Shown here: positions 25,943-33,960 of the stretch, one piece after another
How positions within the stretch are numbered: position 1 is the first letter of the stretch
How the letters are laid out: every line of letters begins with the position of its first letter
From: Jiella soli
GTDB taxonomy: Bacteria > Pseudomonadota > Alphaproteobacteria > Rhizobiales > Rhizobiaceae
DNA: 64,000 bases
Assembly: GCF_020615385.1 (NCBI RefSeq)
Contig: NZ_JAJAVB010000016.1
Location: 111,332-175,331, forward strand
Reading direction: 5' to 3'
Position numbers and translations under genes: made by a program
Notes under the pieces: generated by a model
What the model saw: the letters and a program-made list of their open reading frames with translations, nothing else
The model's database searches: none
What the model was told of the DNA's origin: nothing

Positions 25943-26557
25943 TCAGTCGCCGTATTTGTCGAGGAAGTCTGCGGCGCTCAAGGTCCGGAAGTCGGCGAGG
26001 GCGGCGCGGAGTGCCGTGTGCGGCCAGTCCCACCAGGCGAGCCGGTCCATGCGATCGGCGATCTCCGGCTCAAAGCGCGGACGGATCGTCCTCGCCGGCA
26101 CGCCGCCCACGATCGTATAGGCGGCAACGTCCTTGGCGACCACGGCGCCGGCCCCGATCACCGCGCCGTTGCCGACCGACACCCCGGGCAGGATGGTCGC
26201 GCCGTGGCCGATCCAGACGTCGTGCCCGATTGTCACCTTGTTCTCGCGTCGCCAGTCGAAGAAGGCGGCCTCGTTCTCCTCGCATTCGAAATAATCACCG
26301 GCCCTGTAGGTGAAATGGTGCAGCGTCGCCCGCCAGGTCGGATGGTTGGTGGCGTTGATGCGCACCGCCGCGGCGATATTGACGAACTTGCCGATCTCGG
26401 CTGCCCAGACGATGCTATCCCGCTCGATATAGGAGTAGTCGCCGAGCCGCGTCTCGCTGACGCGGCAGCGGTCGGCCACTTCGGTATAGCGGCCGAGAAA
26501 GGAGTCTTCGACCGTGGCGCTGGGATGGACCAGCGGCGTTTCGGAGAGCTTCGGCAT
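25943..26557 (-). CDS. Hexapeptide-repeat acetyltransferase of the phn cluster
   Basis: 204 residues. Left-handed beta-helix (LbH) repeats with [36 protein letters not shown] and IVGGVPAR, the xenobiotic acetyltransferase pattern, as in the DapD/GlmU-like proteins found in many phosphonate operons. It begins 2 nt after phnL stops, so it is the last gene of the operon in this window. It may acetylate aminoalkylphosphonates or another amine, as PhnO does with an unrelated fold; that is inference. Confidence 0.85.
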   Translation of the reverse strand: MPKLSETPLVHPSATVEDSFLGRYTEVADRCRVSETRLGDYSYIERDSIVWAAEIGKFVNIAAAVRINATNHPTWRATLHHFTYRAGDYFECEENEAAFFDWRRENKVTIGHDVWIGHGATILPGVSVGNGAVIGAGAVVAKDVAAYTIVGGVPARTIRPRFEPEIADRMDRLAWWDWPHTALRAALADFRTLSAADFLDKYGD

Positions 26558-26559
26558 GG

Positions 26560-27282
26560 TCAGGCAGCCTTGTGCCGCGCGGAGAAGGCGGAAACATCGA
26601 CGATGCGCGTCGCGATTCGTTCGCGCACCTCCTCGTCGTGAAAGATGCCGAGGATCGCCGTGCCGGCCGCCTTCTTCTCCTCGATCATCGAACAGACGAC
26701 GTTGCGGTTTTCCGCATCGAGCGAGGCGGTCGGCTCGTCGAGGAGCAGGACCCGGTGGTCGGTGATGAAGCCGCGGGCGATGTTCACCCGCTGCTTCTCG
26801 CCGCCGGAAAAGGTCGCCGGCGGCAGTTCGAACAGCGCCTCCGGCAGGTTCAGCCGCGTCAGGAGATCGCGGGCGCGGCCGCGGGCGTCTTCGGGCTCCG
26901 CCCCGCGCGAAACGAGCGGCTCGGCGACGACGTCGAGCGCGGCAACGCGCGGAATCGCCCTGAGAAACTGGCTGACATAGCCGATGCGGACCCGGCGCAG
27001 CTCGATCACGCTGCGCGGATCGGCGCTTGCGAGATCGCTTGCTTCTCCGGTCGCGGGATCCGTCAGGAGGATCTCCCCGGCGTCGACTGCGTAATTGCCG
27101 TAGATCATCCGGAGGATCGAGGACTTGCCGACGCCGGAGGCGCCGCCAAGGACCACGCATTCGCCGGCCGACACGTCGAAGGAAACGTTGGCGACCACCG
27201 GCAGGCGGATGCCGCCGCGCAGATGCATGGTGAAGGATTTTTCGACGCTGCGGACCGACAGGAGCGGGGAGGGATTCGCCAT
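26560..27282 (-). CDS. phnL: C-P lyase ABC-type subunit PhnL
   Basis: 240 residues from the ATG at 27282, with GGAGG 9 nt upstream. ABC ATPase: Walker [11 protein letters not shown], signature [15 protein letters not shown], Walker [12 protein letters not shown]. PhnL associates with the carbon-phosphorus lyase machinery and is needed for methylphosphonate use but is not a transporter. Four bases separate it from phnK. Confidence 0.93.
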   Translation of the reverse strand: MANPSPLLSVRSVEKSFTMHLRGGIRLPVVANVSFDVSAGECVVLGGASGVGKSSILRMIYGNYAVDAGEILLTDPATGEASDLASADPRSVIELRRVRIGYVSQFLRAIPRVAALDVVAEPLVSRGAEPEDARGRARDLLTRLNLPEALFELPPATFSGGEKQRVNIARGFITDHRVLLLDEPTASLDAENRNVVCSMIEEKKAAGTAILGIFHDEEVRERIATRIVDVSAFSARHKAA

Positions 27283-27286
27283 CGGA

Positions 27287-28060
27287 TCAGACCTCCGGGA
27301 TCGAGGCGACGAGGAGCTGGGTATAGGCGTGGTGCGGATCGTCGAGGATGCGGTCGGTGAGGCCGGCCTCGATGACATGGCCCTCCTTCATCACGATCAT
27401 GCGCTGCGACAGGAGTCGCGCGACGGCGAGGTCGTGGGTGACGATCACGACCGATAGGCCCATCTCGGAGACGAGGGTCCGGATGAGGTCGAGGAGCCGC
27501 GCCTGCACCGAGACGTCGAGGCCGCCGGTCGGCTCGTCCATGAAGACGAGGCGCGGACGGGTGACGAGGTTGCGCGCGATCTGCAGGCGCTGGCGCATGC
27601 CGCCGGAAAAGGCGACGGGCCGGTCGTCGATCCGGTCCGCCTGGATCTCGACCCGGGAGAGCCAGTCGAGCGCGGTGTTGCGGATGTTGCCGTAGTGGCG
27701 CTCGCCGACCGCCATCAGCCGCTCGCCGACATTGGCGCCGGCCGAGACCCGCATCCTCAGCCCGTCGCTCGCCTGCTGGTGCACGAAGCCCCAGTCGGTG
27801 CGCATCAGGAAACGCCGCTCGGCCTCCGACAGATCGGCGAGGTCGCGGGCAGTGCCGTCCCGGAATGTGTAGGTGACAGAGCCCGCGGTCGCATCGAGCC
27901 TTGCCGAGATGCAGTTGAGCAGCGTCGTCTTGCCCGAGCCGGATTCGCCGACGACCGCCAGCACCTCGCCGGGATAGACGTCGAAGGACACGGCCTCGCA
28001 GCCGATGCGGGCGCCGTAGCGCTTGGTGAGATCGCGGACGCAGAGGAGCGGGGAGGTCAT
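27287..28060 (-). CDS. phnK: C-P lyase ABC-type subunit PhnK
   Basis: 257 residues from the ATG at 28060. Walker A GESGSGKTT, signature FSGGMRQRLQIARNL, Walker B LVFMDEPTGGLD, and PhnK-specific blocks such as DWGFVHQQASDGLRM. PhnK docks on PhnJ in the core complex and uses ATP. Its start is separated from phnJ by 745 bp containing the DUF559 cassette, so it may no longer be cotranscribed efficiently with phnGHIJ. Confidence 0.94.
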   Translation of the reverse strand: MTSPLLCVRDLTKRYGARIGCEAVSFDVYPGEVLAVVGESGSGKTTLLNCISARLDATAGSVTYTFRDGTARDLADLSEAERRFLMRTDWGFVHQQASDGLRMRVSAGANVGERLMAVGERHYGNIRNTALDWLSRVEIQADRIDDRPVAFSGGMRQRLQIARNLVTRPRLVFMDEPTGGLDVSVQARLLDLIRTLVSEMGLSVVIVTHDLAVARLLSQRMIVMKEGHVIEAGLTDRILDDPHHAYTQLLVASIPEV

Positions 28061-28093
28061 CAGAAAAGTCCTGGCACAACAGCGGACGCAGCC

Positions 28094-28139
28094 GATCTCC
28101 CCCCTTGCGGGGGAGATGCCGGCAGGCAGAGGGGGGCGC
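28094..28139 (+). repeat. Palindromic repeat copy R1
   Basis: 46-bp element with two hairpins: ATCTCCCCC/GGGGGAGAT and TGCC/GGCA, ending in AGAGGGGGGCGC. Same orientation and 44/46 identical to R3 (28728-28773), inverted relative to R2 (28596-28643). Elements of this sequence type are scattered through many Rhizobiales genomes. Confidence 0.88.
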
Positions 28140-28182
28140 ATTCCGCCGGCCTTGCGGTAGACTGCCTCTGCATCGCAACGAC

Positions 28183-28590
28183 ATGAGCCGAGCCGTGCCG
28201 CACGAGATCGTTCCGCTGAAGAACCGCAGAAATGCGCGCGGCATGCGCAAGGCGATGACCGAAGCGGAACTGAAATTCTGGAATGCGGTGCGAGCGCATC
28301 GGCTGATGGGCCTCGGTTTCCGCCGGCAGATGCCGATCGCCGGCTACATTGTCGATTTTGTCTGTCCGGTGCAGCGGCTGATCGTCGAGATCGACGGCTC
28401 GCAGCATGGTGAGGACGGAGCGGTCACGCGCGATGCGGTCAGGACGCGGGTACTCGAAGATGCAGGCTGGACGGTCGTGCGCTTCTGGAACGACGACGTG
28501 CTCGGGGACATCGATGGCGTATGCAGCCACATTCTGGCTGTCGTTGAAGAGCGACGGCCGGGGGCTTCCATCGACAATCTCGAACGCTGA
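28183..28590 (+). CDS. DUF559 endonuclease-like protein
   Basis: 135 residues from the ATG at 28183. DUF559 proteins are related to very-short-patch-repair (Vsr)-type nucleases. Likely active-site residues are Asp58 in YIVDFVC, Glu69 and Asp71 in LIVEIDGSQH, a PD-(D/E)XK-like arrangement; an arginine-rich N-terminus with TEAELKFW follows the usual pattern. It is on the opposite strand to the phn genes and is bracketed by palindromic repeats. Biochemical function is unknown; association with repeats suggests a role in their spread. Confidence 0.9.
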   Translation: MSRAVPHEIVPLKNRRNARGMRKAMTEAELKFWNAVRAHRLMGLGFRRQMPIAGYIVDFVCPVQRLIVEIDGSQHGEDGAVTRDAVRTRVLEDAGWTVVRFWNDDVLGDIDGVCSHILAVVEERRPGASIDNLER

Positions 28591-28595
28591 TCGAG

Positions 28596-28643
28596 GCGCC
28601 CCCCTCTGTCCTGCCGGACATCTCCCCCGCAAGGGGGGAGATC
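28596..28643 (-). repeat. Palindromic repeat copy R2 (inverted)
   Basis: 48-bp reverse-complement copy of R1 that begins 5 bp after the DUF559 stop codon. It differs from R1 mainly by one extra base in each arm of the small hairpin (TGTCC/GGACA at 28607-28620 instead of TGCC/GGCA), so pairing is preserved. Confidence 0.88.
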
Positions 28644-28727
28644 GATCTCGCGCGCAGGTCGCGCCCAAAGTTCCTCGGCGGCGCAGGCGTCGGAGTTCAA
28701 AGAAGAGACCGCGGCGCCGCAAGAGCT

Positions 28728-28773
28728 GATCTCTACCCTTGCGGGGGAGATGCCGGCAGGCAGAGGGGGGCGC
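28728..28773 (+). repeat. Palindromic repeat copy R3
   Basis: 46 bp, same orientation as R1, differing at two bases in the left arm of the first hairpin (TA for CC). It ends 32 bp before the phnJ stop codon. Confidence 0.88.
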
Positions 28774-28805
28774 GAAGGGGCTCGGCATCTCGAAAAATGC
28801 CGCCA

Positions 28806-29708
28806 TCACACCGGCTCCCTTGTAATCCGGCTCTCGCCATCTTCCCCGCCACCCTCCGTCCCCACAAACCCCTTCTCCCGCCGCTCCTCGCAGTAATCCG
28901 TGTCCGAACAGACGAACATCCGGCCGCCGCGGTCGTCCGTCACCACCTCGTCGAGATAGACGTCCTCCGCGCCGCAGAGCGCGCAGGGGCGGTCGAAGGC
29001 CTGGATGCGGAAGGGGTGGTCCTCGAAGTCGAGCGAGACGACGTCGGTATAGGGCGGCAGCGCGTAGATTCGCTTCTCGCGGCCGGCGCCGAAGAGCTGC
29101 AGCGCGGGCGAGCGGTGCAGTTTCGGATTGTCGAATTTCGGGATCGGCGAGGGGTCCATGACGTAGCGCCCCTCGATCTTGACGGGATAGGCGTAGGTCG
29201 TGGCGATGTGGCCGTGATGGGCGATGTCCTCGTAGAGCTTCACATGCATCAGCCCGTATTCTTCCAGGCTGTGCATCACCCGCGTCTCGGTCTCGCGCGG
29301 TTCCAGGAAGCGCAGCGGCTCCGGGATCGGCACCTGGAAGACGAGGGTCTGGCCCTCCTTCAGCGGCGTTTCCGGAATGCGGTGCCGGGTCTGGATGATC
29401 GTCGCCTCGGCCGTCTTCGTGGTCGTCGCGACCTTGGCGACCCGCGCGAAGAAGGCGCGGATCGAGACGGCGTTGGTGGTGTCGTCGGCGCCCTGGTCGA
29501 TGACCTTGAGGATGTCGTCCGGCCCGATGATCGACGCCGTCACCTGAACGCCGCCGGTGCCCCAGCCATAGGGCATCGGCATCTCGCGGGAGGCGAACGG
29601 CACCTGATAGCCGGGGATCGCGATCGCCTTCAGGATAGCGCGGCGGATCATCCGCTTGGTCTGTTCGTCGAGATAGGCGAAGTTGTAGGTCGGCAGGGCG
29701 GCGGTCAT
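28806..29708 (-). CDS. phnJ: Carbon-phosphorus lyase PhnJ
   Basis: 300 residues, slightly longer than the E. coli enzyme because of a Gly/Glu-rich tail. The radical-SAM cysteine motif CX2CX21CX5C is intact (CALCG ... MFVCSDTDYC). Central block YGWGTGGVQ and IPGYQVPFASREMPMPYG are typical. PhnJ breaks the C-P bond of 5-phosphoribosyl-1-phosphonate. Its ATG overlaps the phnI stop by 4 nt (29705-29708). Confidence 0.97.
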   Translation of the reverse strand: MTAALPTYNFAYLDEQTKRMIRRAILKAIAIPGYQVPFASREMPMPYGWGTGGVQVTASIIGPDDILKVIDQGADDTTNAVSIRAFFARVAKVATTTKTAEATIIQTRHRIPETPLKEGQTLVFQVPIPEPLRFLEPRETETRVMHSLEEYGLMHVKLYEDIAHHGHIATTYAYPVKIEGRYVMDPSPIPKFDNPKLHRSPALQLFGAGREKRIYALPPYTDVVSLDFEDHPFRIQAFDRPCALCGAEDVYLDEVVTDDRGGRMFVCSDTDYCEERREKGFVGTEGGGEDGESRITREPV

Positions 29709-30820
29709 TCGGCGGCGTCCCTTTCTTCGCTATCCCCGTCCGCGGCACCCGCCGTCCGCCCCGCCTGTTCGCGCCGCATCCGCCGGACGAGGTCGAGTTC
29801 GGCTTGGAAGTCGACGTAATGCGGCAGCTTCAGGTGCTCGACGAAGCCGGTCGCCTGGACGTTGTCGGAATGGGCGATGACGAATTCCTCGTCCTGCGCC
29901 GGGGCATTGCGTTCCTCGCCGAATTCGTCGGCCCGGAGCGCCCGGTCGACGAGGCTCATCGCCATCGCCTTCCGTTCGCTCTGGCCGAAGACCAGGCCGT
30001 AGCCGCGGGTGAACTGCGGCGGCTCCTTGGACGAGCCCTGGAACTGGTTGACCATCTGGCACTCGGTCAGCCGCACCCGCCCGATCGTCACCGGAAAGCC
30101 CACCTCCGGCATCTCGACCTCGATGTCGACGAGCCCGATCCTGACCTCGCCGACGAAGGGATGCGTGCGGCCGTAGCCGCGCTGGGTGGAATAGGCGAGC
30201 GCCAGGAGGAAGCCCTCGTCGCCGCGCGACAGGGCCTGCAGGCGAAGGTCCCGGTCCGCCGGAAAATTCAGGGGGTCGTGGGTGAGATCGCCGGGCTCGG
30301 CGGCTTCGGCCGGCTTGTCCGGCTCGATCAGCCCCTCCTGCCCGAGAATGTCGGTGACGCGCGGGCAGGGCTCGCCGGGCCAGTCACGCCGGGCGCCGTC
30401 CTCGACCGGTTCGTCGCCGGCCATGGTCGGGTCGATCAGCCGATGGGTGTAGTCGAAGGTGGGCCCGAGCAGCTGGCCGCCGGGCATGTCCTTGTAGGTG
30501 GCGGACACCCGCCGCTCGATCCGCATGCGGCCGGTCTCGACGGGCCGCGAGGCGCCGAAACGGGGCAGTGTGGTGCGATAGGCGCGGATGAGGAAGATCG
30601 CCTCGATCAAATCGCCGCGCGCCTGGCGGATCGCCATCGCGGCGAGTTCCGGGTCGTAGAGCGAGCCCTCGGCCATCGCTCGGTCGACGGCAAGCGCCAG
30701 CTGCTCTGCGATCTGCTCCAGGGTGAGGGCGGGAACCGAGCGGTTGCCGCGGCGCCTGTCGGCGAGCAGGCGATGCGCATTGGCAATGGCGGCCTCGCCG
30801 CCCTTGACGGCCACATACAT
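29705..30820 (-). CDS. phnI: C-P lyase core subunit PhnI
   Basis: 371 residues, normal for PhnI, from the ATG at 30820 with GGAGG 9 nt upstream. Begins MYVAVKGGEAAI, the family hallmark, and carries THPFVGEVRIG and HVKL-like end region (FVEHLKLPHYVDFQAELDLVRR, in part). PhnI, with PhnG, H and L, attaches the phosphonate to the ribose of ATP, displacing adenine. Four bases after phnH. Confidence 0.96.
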   Translation of the reverse strand: MYVAVKGGEAAIANAHRLLADRRRGNRSVPALTLEQIAEQLALAVDRAMAEGSLYDPELAAMAIRQARGDLIEAIFLIRAYRTTLPRFGASRPVETGRMRIERRVSATYKDMPGGQLLGPTFDYTHRLIDPTMAGDEPVEDGARRDWPGEPCPRVTDILGQEGLIEPDKPAEAAEPGDLTHDPLNFPADRDLRLQALSRGDEGFLLALAYSTQRGYGRTHPFVGEVRIGLVDIEVEMPEVGFPVTIGRVRLTECQMVNQFQGSSKEPPQFTRGYGLVFGQSERKAMAMSLVDRALRADEFGEERNAPAQDEEFVIAHSDNVQATGFVEHLKLPHYVDFQAELDLVRRMRREQAGRTAGAADGDSEERDAAE

Positions 30821-30824
30821 GATG

Positions 30825-31454
30825 TCAGGCCTCCTCGATCCGGGTGGTGCGGGGAAGCGCGAGAACCGTTCCGCCGGCTGCAAGGATCACGTCGACGCCG
30901 CGCGGGAATTTCTTGCGGTTCGCGTGCCAGTCCGCCAGGAAGCGGTTCGGCAGGCCGGAAGGTGCGATCTTCGCCTCCGTCTCGAGGCCGGGTCCGGTGA
31001 GGCGCAGCACCGGCCCCCCGGCAAGGTCCGGAAGGCACAGGATCAGCGTCGTCGAGCGATCCGGATAGGCATCGGTGCCGAGCGAGAAGGCGGCAAGATC
31101 AGGCATCGCGGCCGGCTCGGCGATCAGCGCATAGCGGGCCTTTTCGGGCTCGGCGACGATCGGCGCTCCCGTGTGGAAGCCGAGCCAGGCGCCCATCGGT
31201 CCGGCCGCTGCCGCCCCGTCCAGAAAGACCGGCGTGTCGGCGTCCGCGAGCGTCGCCAGCACCGCGCCTGCGGCAGGCGGCAGCGGGAGTGGCGGCTGCG
31301 CCCGCTCGTCCAATTCGGCGATCGTGCCCGGCCGGGCGAAGGCGTTCATCAGCGCCGCGAAGACGGCCTGGGCGTCGAAGACGGGGTCGGCGAAGCCGCC
31401 TTCGAGCGCGGCCGTGTCCGCGCGGTGATCTGCGGCGGGCGAAAGATCGCTCAT
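30825..31454 (-). CDS. phnH: C-P lyase core subunit PhnH
   Basis: 209 residues. PhnH-type start with GGFADPVFDAQAVFAALMNAFARPGT, core FLDWHA-like region read here as FLADWHANRKKFPRGVD in the end block. Its ATG overlaps the phnG stop by one base (TGATG, 31452-31456). It forms part of the PhnGHIJ core complex. Confidence 0.95.
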   Translation of the reverse strand: MSDLSPAADHRADTAALEGGFADPVFDAQAVFAALMNAFARPGTIAELDERAQPPLPLPPAAGAVLATLADADTPVFLDGAAAAGPMGAWLGFHTGAPIVAEPEKARYALIAEPAAMPDLAAFSLGTDAYPDRSTTLILCLPDLAGGPVLRLTGPGLETEAKIAPSGLPNRFLADWHANRKKFPRGVDVILAAGGTVLALPRTTRIEEA

Positions 31455-31945
31455 CAGTCGTCCCCCCTGACCATGGTGAAGAAGTCGACCCTTGTCGCCT
31501 CGGTCTCCTCGGCGGTCTTGCAGTCCGCGGCGTCCCGCGCCTCCAGCGCCGGCGCGATCACCTCGACCTCGATCGCGTCCCGCCAGTCCGGCCGCTGCCA
31601 TCCGGCGTCGAACAGCGCCGCGAGGCGGGCATGATCGAGGTCGCGGCCGAGCACCATGGCATGGCCGACTTCGCCGGATGACAGCCGGACGCTCGCCCGC
31701 GCGACGCTCGCCTCGCCGATATTGAACGGCGCGCCGCCGCCGCCGATACGGCCACGCAGCATGACAAGGCCCGCCTCCGGCCCCCGCAGCATCGTCGCCG
31801 CCATGCCGCCGGCAAGACGCGACCATGCCTCCGATAGCAGGGCGGGATCGGCGGCGGCGAAGGCTTCCATCGCCCGGCGCCTGGCATCCGCAAGAGCCGC
31901 CCCCGATGGGGCATTCGCAGGATCGGTCTCGATGTTTGGCAGCAT
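31454..31945 (-). CDS. phnG: C-P lyase core subunit PhnG
   Basis: 163 residues. Family features: RGPEAGLVMLRGRIGGGG, FNIGEASVARASVRL and VGHAMVLGRDLDHARLAALFDA. First gene of the phnGHIJKL operon, divergent from phnF. No clear Shine-Dalgarno precedes the ATG at 31945; an internal ATG further in would lose conserved sequence only slightly. Confidence 0.95.
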   Translation of the reverse strand: MLPNIETDPANAPSGAALADARRRAMEAFAAADPALLSEAWSRLAGGMAATMLRGPEAGLVMLRGRIGGGGAPFNIGEASVARASVRLSSGEVGHAMVLGRDLDHARLAALFDAGWQRPDWRDAIEVEVIAPALEARDAADCKTAEETEATRVDFFTMVRGDD

Positions 31946-32062
31946 ATTAGTATATTTGATTAGACAACTAGATTTGATGTGCTAGACATAGACCAGCTTC
32001 GATGACGCGACAATGACGCTCGCCGCAGAGCCTGCGATATTTCACGAGAAGGACGGTTATCG
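31946..32062. promoter_or_regulatory. phnG / phnF divergent promoter with TAGAC repeats
   Basis: An AT-rich 117-bp region. TAGAC occurs in direct orientation at 31961-31965, 31983-31987 and 31989-31993, and short dyads TAGACAACTA (31961-31970) and CTAGACATAG (31982-31991) contain two of them. CTAGAC-like half-sites are known operators of PhnF-type regulators, so this is the probable PhnF site. Confidence 0.5.
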
Positions 32063-32776
32063 ATGGATCGGACTGCAGCCGGGATCGCCCGCTGGCGCCT
32101 CGTCGCCGACGAGATCCGCGAGATGATCGCGGGCGGCGCGGACAGGCTGCCGGTCGAGACGGAGCTTGCCGCGCGCTTTGGGGTCAACCGCCACACCGTT
32201 CGCCGGGCCCTGTCGGTGCTTGCGGCGGAGGGTCTGGTGCGCTCGGAGCGGGGACGTGGCACCTTCGTCGAGCGTTCGCCGCAGCGGTTGGTCTATCCGG
32301 TCGGCGCACGTACGCGCTTCACCGAAAACGTCTCGCGGCAGGCGCGCCAGCCGGCCGGCCGGCTGATCGGCGCGACGCGCGAATTGGCCGATGCGAGCCT
32401 CGCGCGCGAGCTCGGGCTGCGGCCCGGCGCCCCGCTCCATCGGCTGGAGACGCTGCACGTCGCCGACGGCGTCCCCTTGTCCGTCGGCACGGTCTGGTTT
32501 CCGGCCGAGCGCTTCGCCAACATCGTCACCGCCTATGCGGAGACGGGGTCGGTCACCAAGGCGCTCGCGGCGCACGGGGTGGAGGACTATCGCCGCCGGC
32601 AGACGCGGATCGGCGCCGAACGGGTCAGCCGGGCCGACGCCGAGCATCTCGCCTGTCCGCCGGACGCCATCGTTCTCGTCACGCAGTCGGCGAACTACGA
32701 TGCGGACGATGTCCCGATCCAGGTCTCGCGCAGCCGGTTTCTCGCCGACCGCGTCGAGCTTCTGGTGGAGAGCTGA
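32063..32776 (+). CDS. phnF: GntR/HutC-family regulator PhnF
   Basis: 237 residues. N-terminal winged helix (ARFGVNRHTVRRALSVLAAEGL) and C-terminal UTRA domain (from about residue 95, RLETLHVADGVPLSVG). Gene position, divergent from phnG, identifies it as PhnF, which represses phosphonate genes until phosphonate or phosphate starvation signals. Confidence 0.9.
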   Translation: MDRTAAGIARWRLVADEIREMIAGGADRLPVETELAARFGVNRHTVRRALSVLAAEGLVRSERGRGTFVERSPQRLVYPVGARTRFTENVSRQARQPAGRLIGATRELADASLARELGLRPGAPLHRLETLHVADGVPLSVGTVWFPAERFANIVTAYAETGSVTKALAAHGVEDYRRRQTRIGAERVSRADAEHLACPPDAIVLVTQSANYDADDVPIQVSRSRFLADRVELLVES

Positions 32777-32844
32777 CGGGCCACCGCGGCGTTTCCAAGT
32801 GCCGCGCTCCGGAGAGATGTCCGGCCGGGACGCGGCCTCCGGGG

Positions 32845-33744
32845 TCAAAGCCAGAGCGGATTGGTCCATGCGCGCCGGCCGGAGGCGTCGGTGACAACGA
32901 CCCGGCACCAGTCGCCGGAAAAGCGGGAAAGGTCGAGCGAAGCTTCGGTGAGGCCGGAGCCGATCGCGGATTCTGCCCGCGAGCCGCGGCCGAGGACGGC
33001 AATCGTGCCGGCGGGCGAACAGGCAATCTCGAGCCTGCCGTCGCGCACGGCCAGCGCCGCGATCTCCGGACCCTGCGAGGAGTAGCTGTGGCCGGCCTTC
33101 ATCGCCGCGAGGATCGCCTCCGGCTCGTTGGTCTCGGCCTTCACCATCATCCAGCCGCCGAAACCATCGGCGATCTTGAAATGCGCATCGTCGGCCGCAT
33201 AGGCGCCGAGGCGGTTGCCCTCGTTCAGCAGCATGTCGAGGAAATAGCCGCCATCGCCGCGGTCGCACTCGATCGCGCAGCCGGTGTTCCAGATCTCGAC
33301 CGCATGGGCGAGGCCCGCCATCTGCCGCCCGTCCTCGATCGAGAGCGAGGACCAGTTGGGATGGGCGATGCCGAGAAAGGCGCCGGCCTCGACCGAGCGC
33401 CTGGCCAGCGAGACGGCATCCTCGTCGTCGCCGAGAGGCGGAAAGTCTTCGGGCAATCCGCAGGCGAGCAGGTGCCAGATCTCGCCCTGGCTGTTCTGCG
33501 GCGCGTGGATCTCGGCGCCGAGGATCGTCGTCATCCGATTGGTGCGATAGGGCTCGGTATTGGTGATCGGGAAGCCGAATTGCTTCAGGAAATGGTCCGA
33601 CAGGCACAGGAAGTCGTAGCCTTCCTCGGCATAGCGCCGGCAGACCTCGTCCGGCGTCAGCGCCCCGTCCGAGCGGGTCGAGTGGGTGTGGATGTTGCCG
33701 CGGTAAAAGCGGCCGGGGGCGGTGAAGGCGTCGCGTCCTGGCAT
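32845..33744 (-). CDS. PHP-family metal-dependent hydrolase
   Basis: 299 residues. PHP-domain metal ligands: NIHTHSTRSDG (HxH), LSDHF, a Glu in GAEIHA, GIAHPN and the distal DDAHF. The ATG at 33744 has GGAG 9 nt upstream; ATGs at 33759 and 33828 are alternatives. PHP enzymes hydrolyse phosphate esters; PhnPP of Eggerthella, a PHP protein, opens ribose 1,2-cyclic phosphate 5-phosphate in place of PhnP. Position beside phnF, with no phnP in the window, makes an analogous role attractive but unproven. Convergent with phnF. Confidence 0.85.
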   Translation of the reverse strand: MPGRDAFTAPGRFYRGNIHTHSTRSDGALTPDEVCRRYAEEGYDFLCLSDHFLKQFGFPITNTEPYRTNRMTTILGAEIHAPQNSQGEIWHLLACGLPEDFPPLGDDEDAVSLARRSVEAGAFLGIAHPNWSSLSIEDGRQMAGLAHAVEIWNTGCAIECDRGDGGYFLDMLLNEGNRLGAYAADDAHFKIADGFGGWMMVKAETNEPEAILAAMKAGHSYSSQGPEIAALAVRDGRLEIACSPAGTIAVLGRGSRAESAIGSGLTEASLDLSRFSGDWCRVVVTDASGRRAWTNPLWL

Positions 33745-33870
33745 GTTCCTGATCTCCATCCGGGCAATCCGCCCTGCTACGTCGCCGATCCGGTGATCGC
33801 CGACGAGCGCGCCGGATATCGCGGCCATGCGTCGGCCATGTGACGCTCCCTGCGCCGGGAGGGACCAATG

Positions 33871-33901
33871 AAAAACCGCCGCGGACTGGAGCCCGCGGCG
33901 G
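33871..33901 (-). terminator. Intrinsic terminator of gcrA
   Basis: Perfect 9-bp arms CCGCCGCGG (33876-33884) and CCGCGGCGG (33893-33901); on the minus strand the hairpin is followed by TTTTT (33875-33871), 60 nt after the gcrA stop. Confidence 0.8.
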
Positions 33902-33960
33902 CGAAAATCATCCGGTCGTGGTCGGGACGCGGCGATCGCTTCCCGGGGCGATGCGTCCGA

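Larger units (their letters stand above)
28094..28773. mobile_element. Putative repeat-flanked DUF559 cassette in phn operon
   Basis: 680 bp bounded by direct copies R1 and R3, with an inverted copy R2 just after the DUF559 gene. The gene is antisense to phn and separates phnJ from phnK, which are adjacent in standard phn operons. This fits insertion of a small non-autonomous or DUF559-mobilised unit, but no target-site duplication was verified. Confidence 0.45.

Noticed and set aside
28094-28773. Three similar repeats as a CRISPR array
   Set aside because: Copies are in mixed orientation and separated by unequal distances containing a gene; no cas genes are present.
31946-31960. TATACT as the -10 box of phnG
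   Set aside because: It lies only 3 bases from the ATG, so transcription would begin inside the gene, and no -35 element is at the proper distance.
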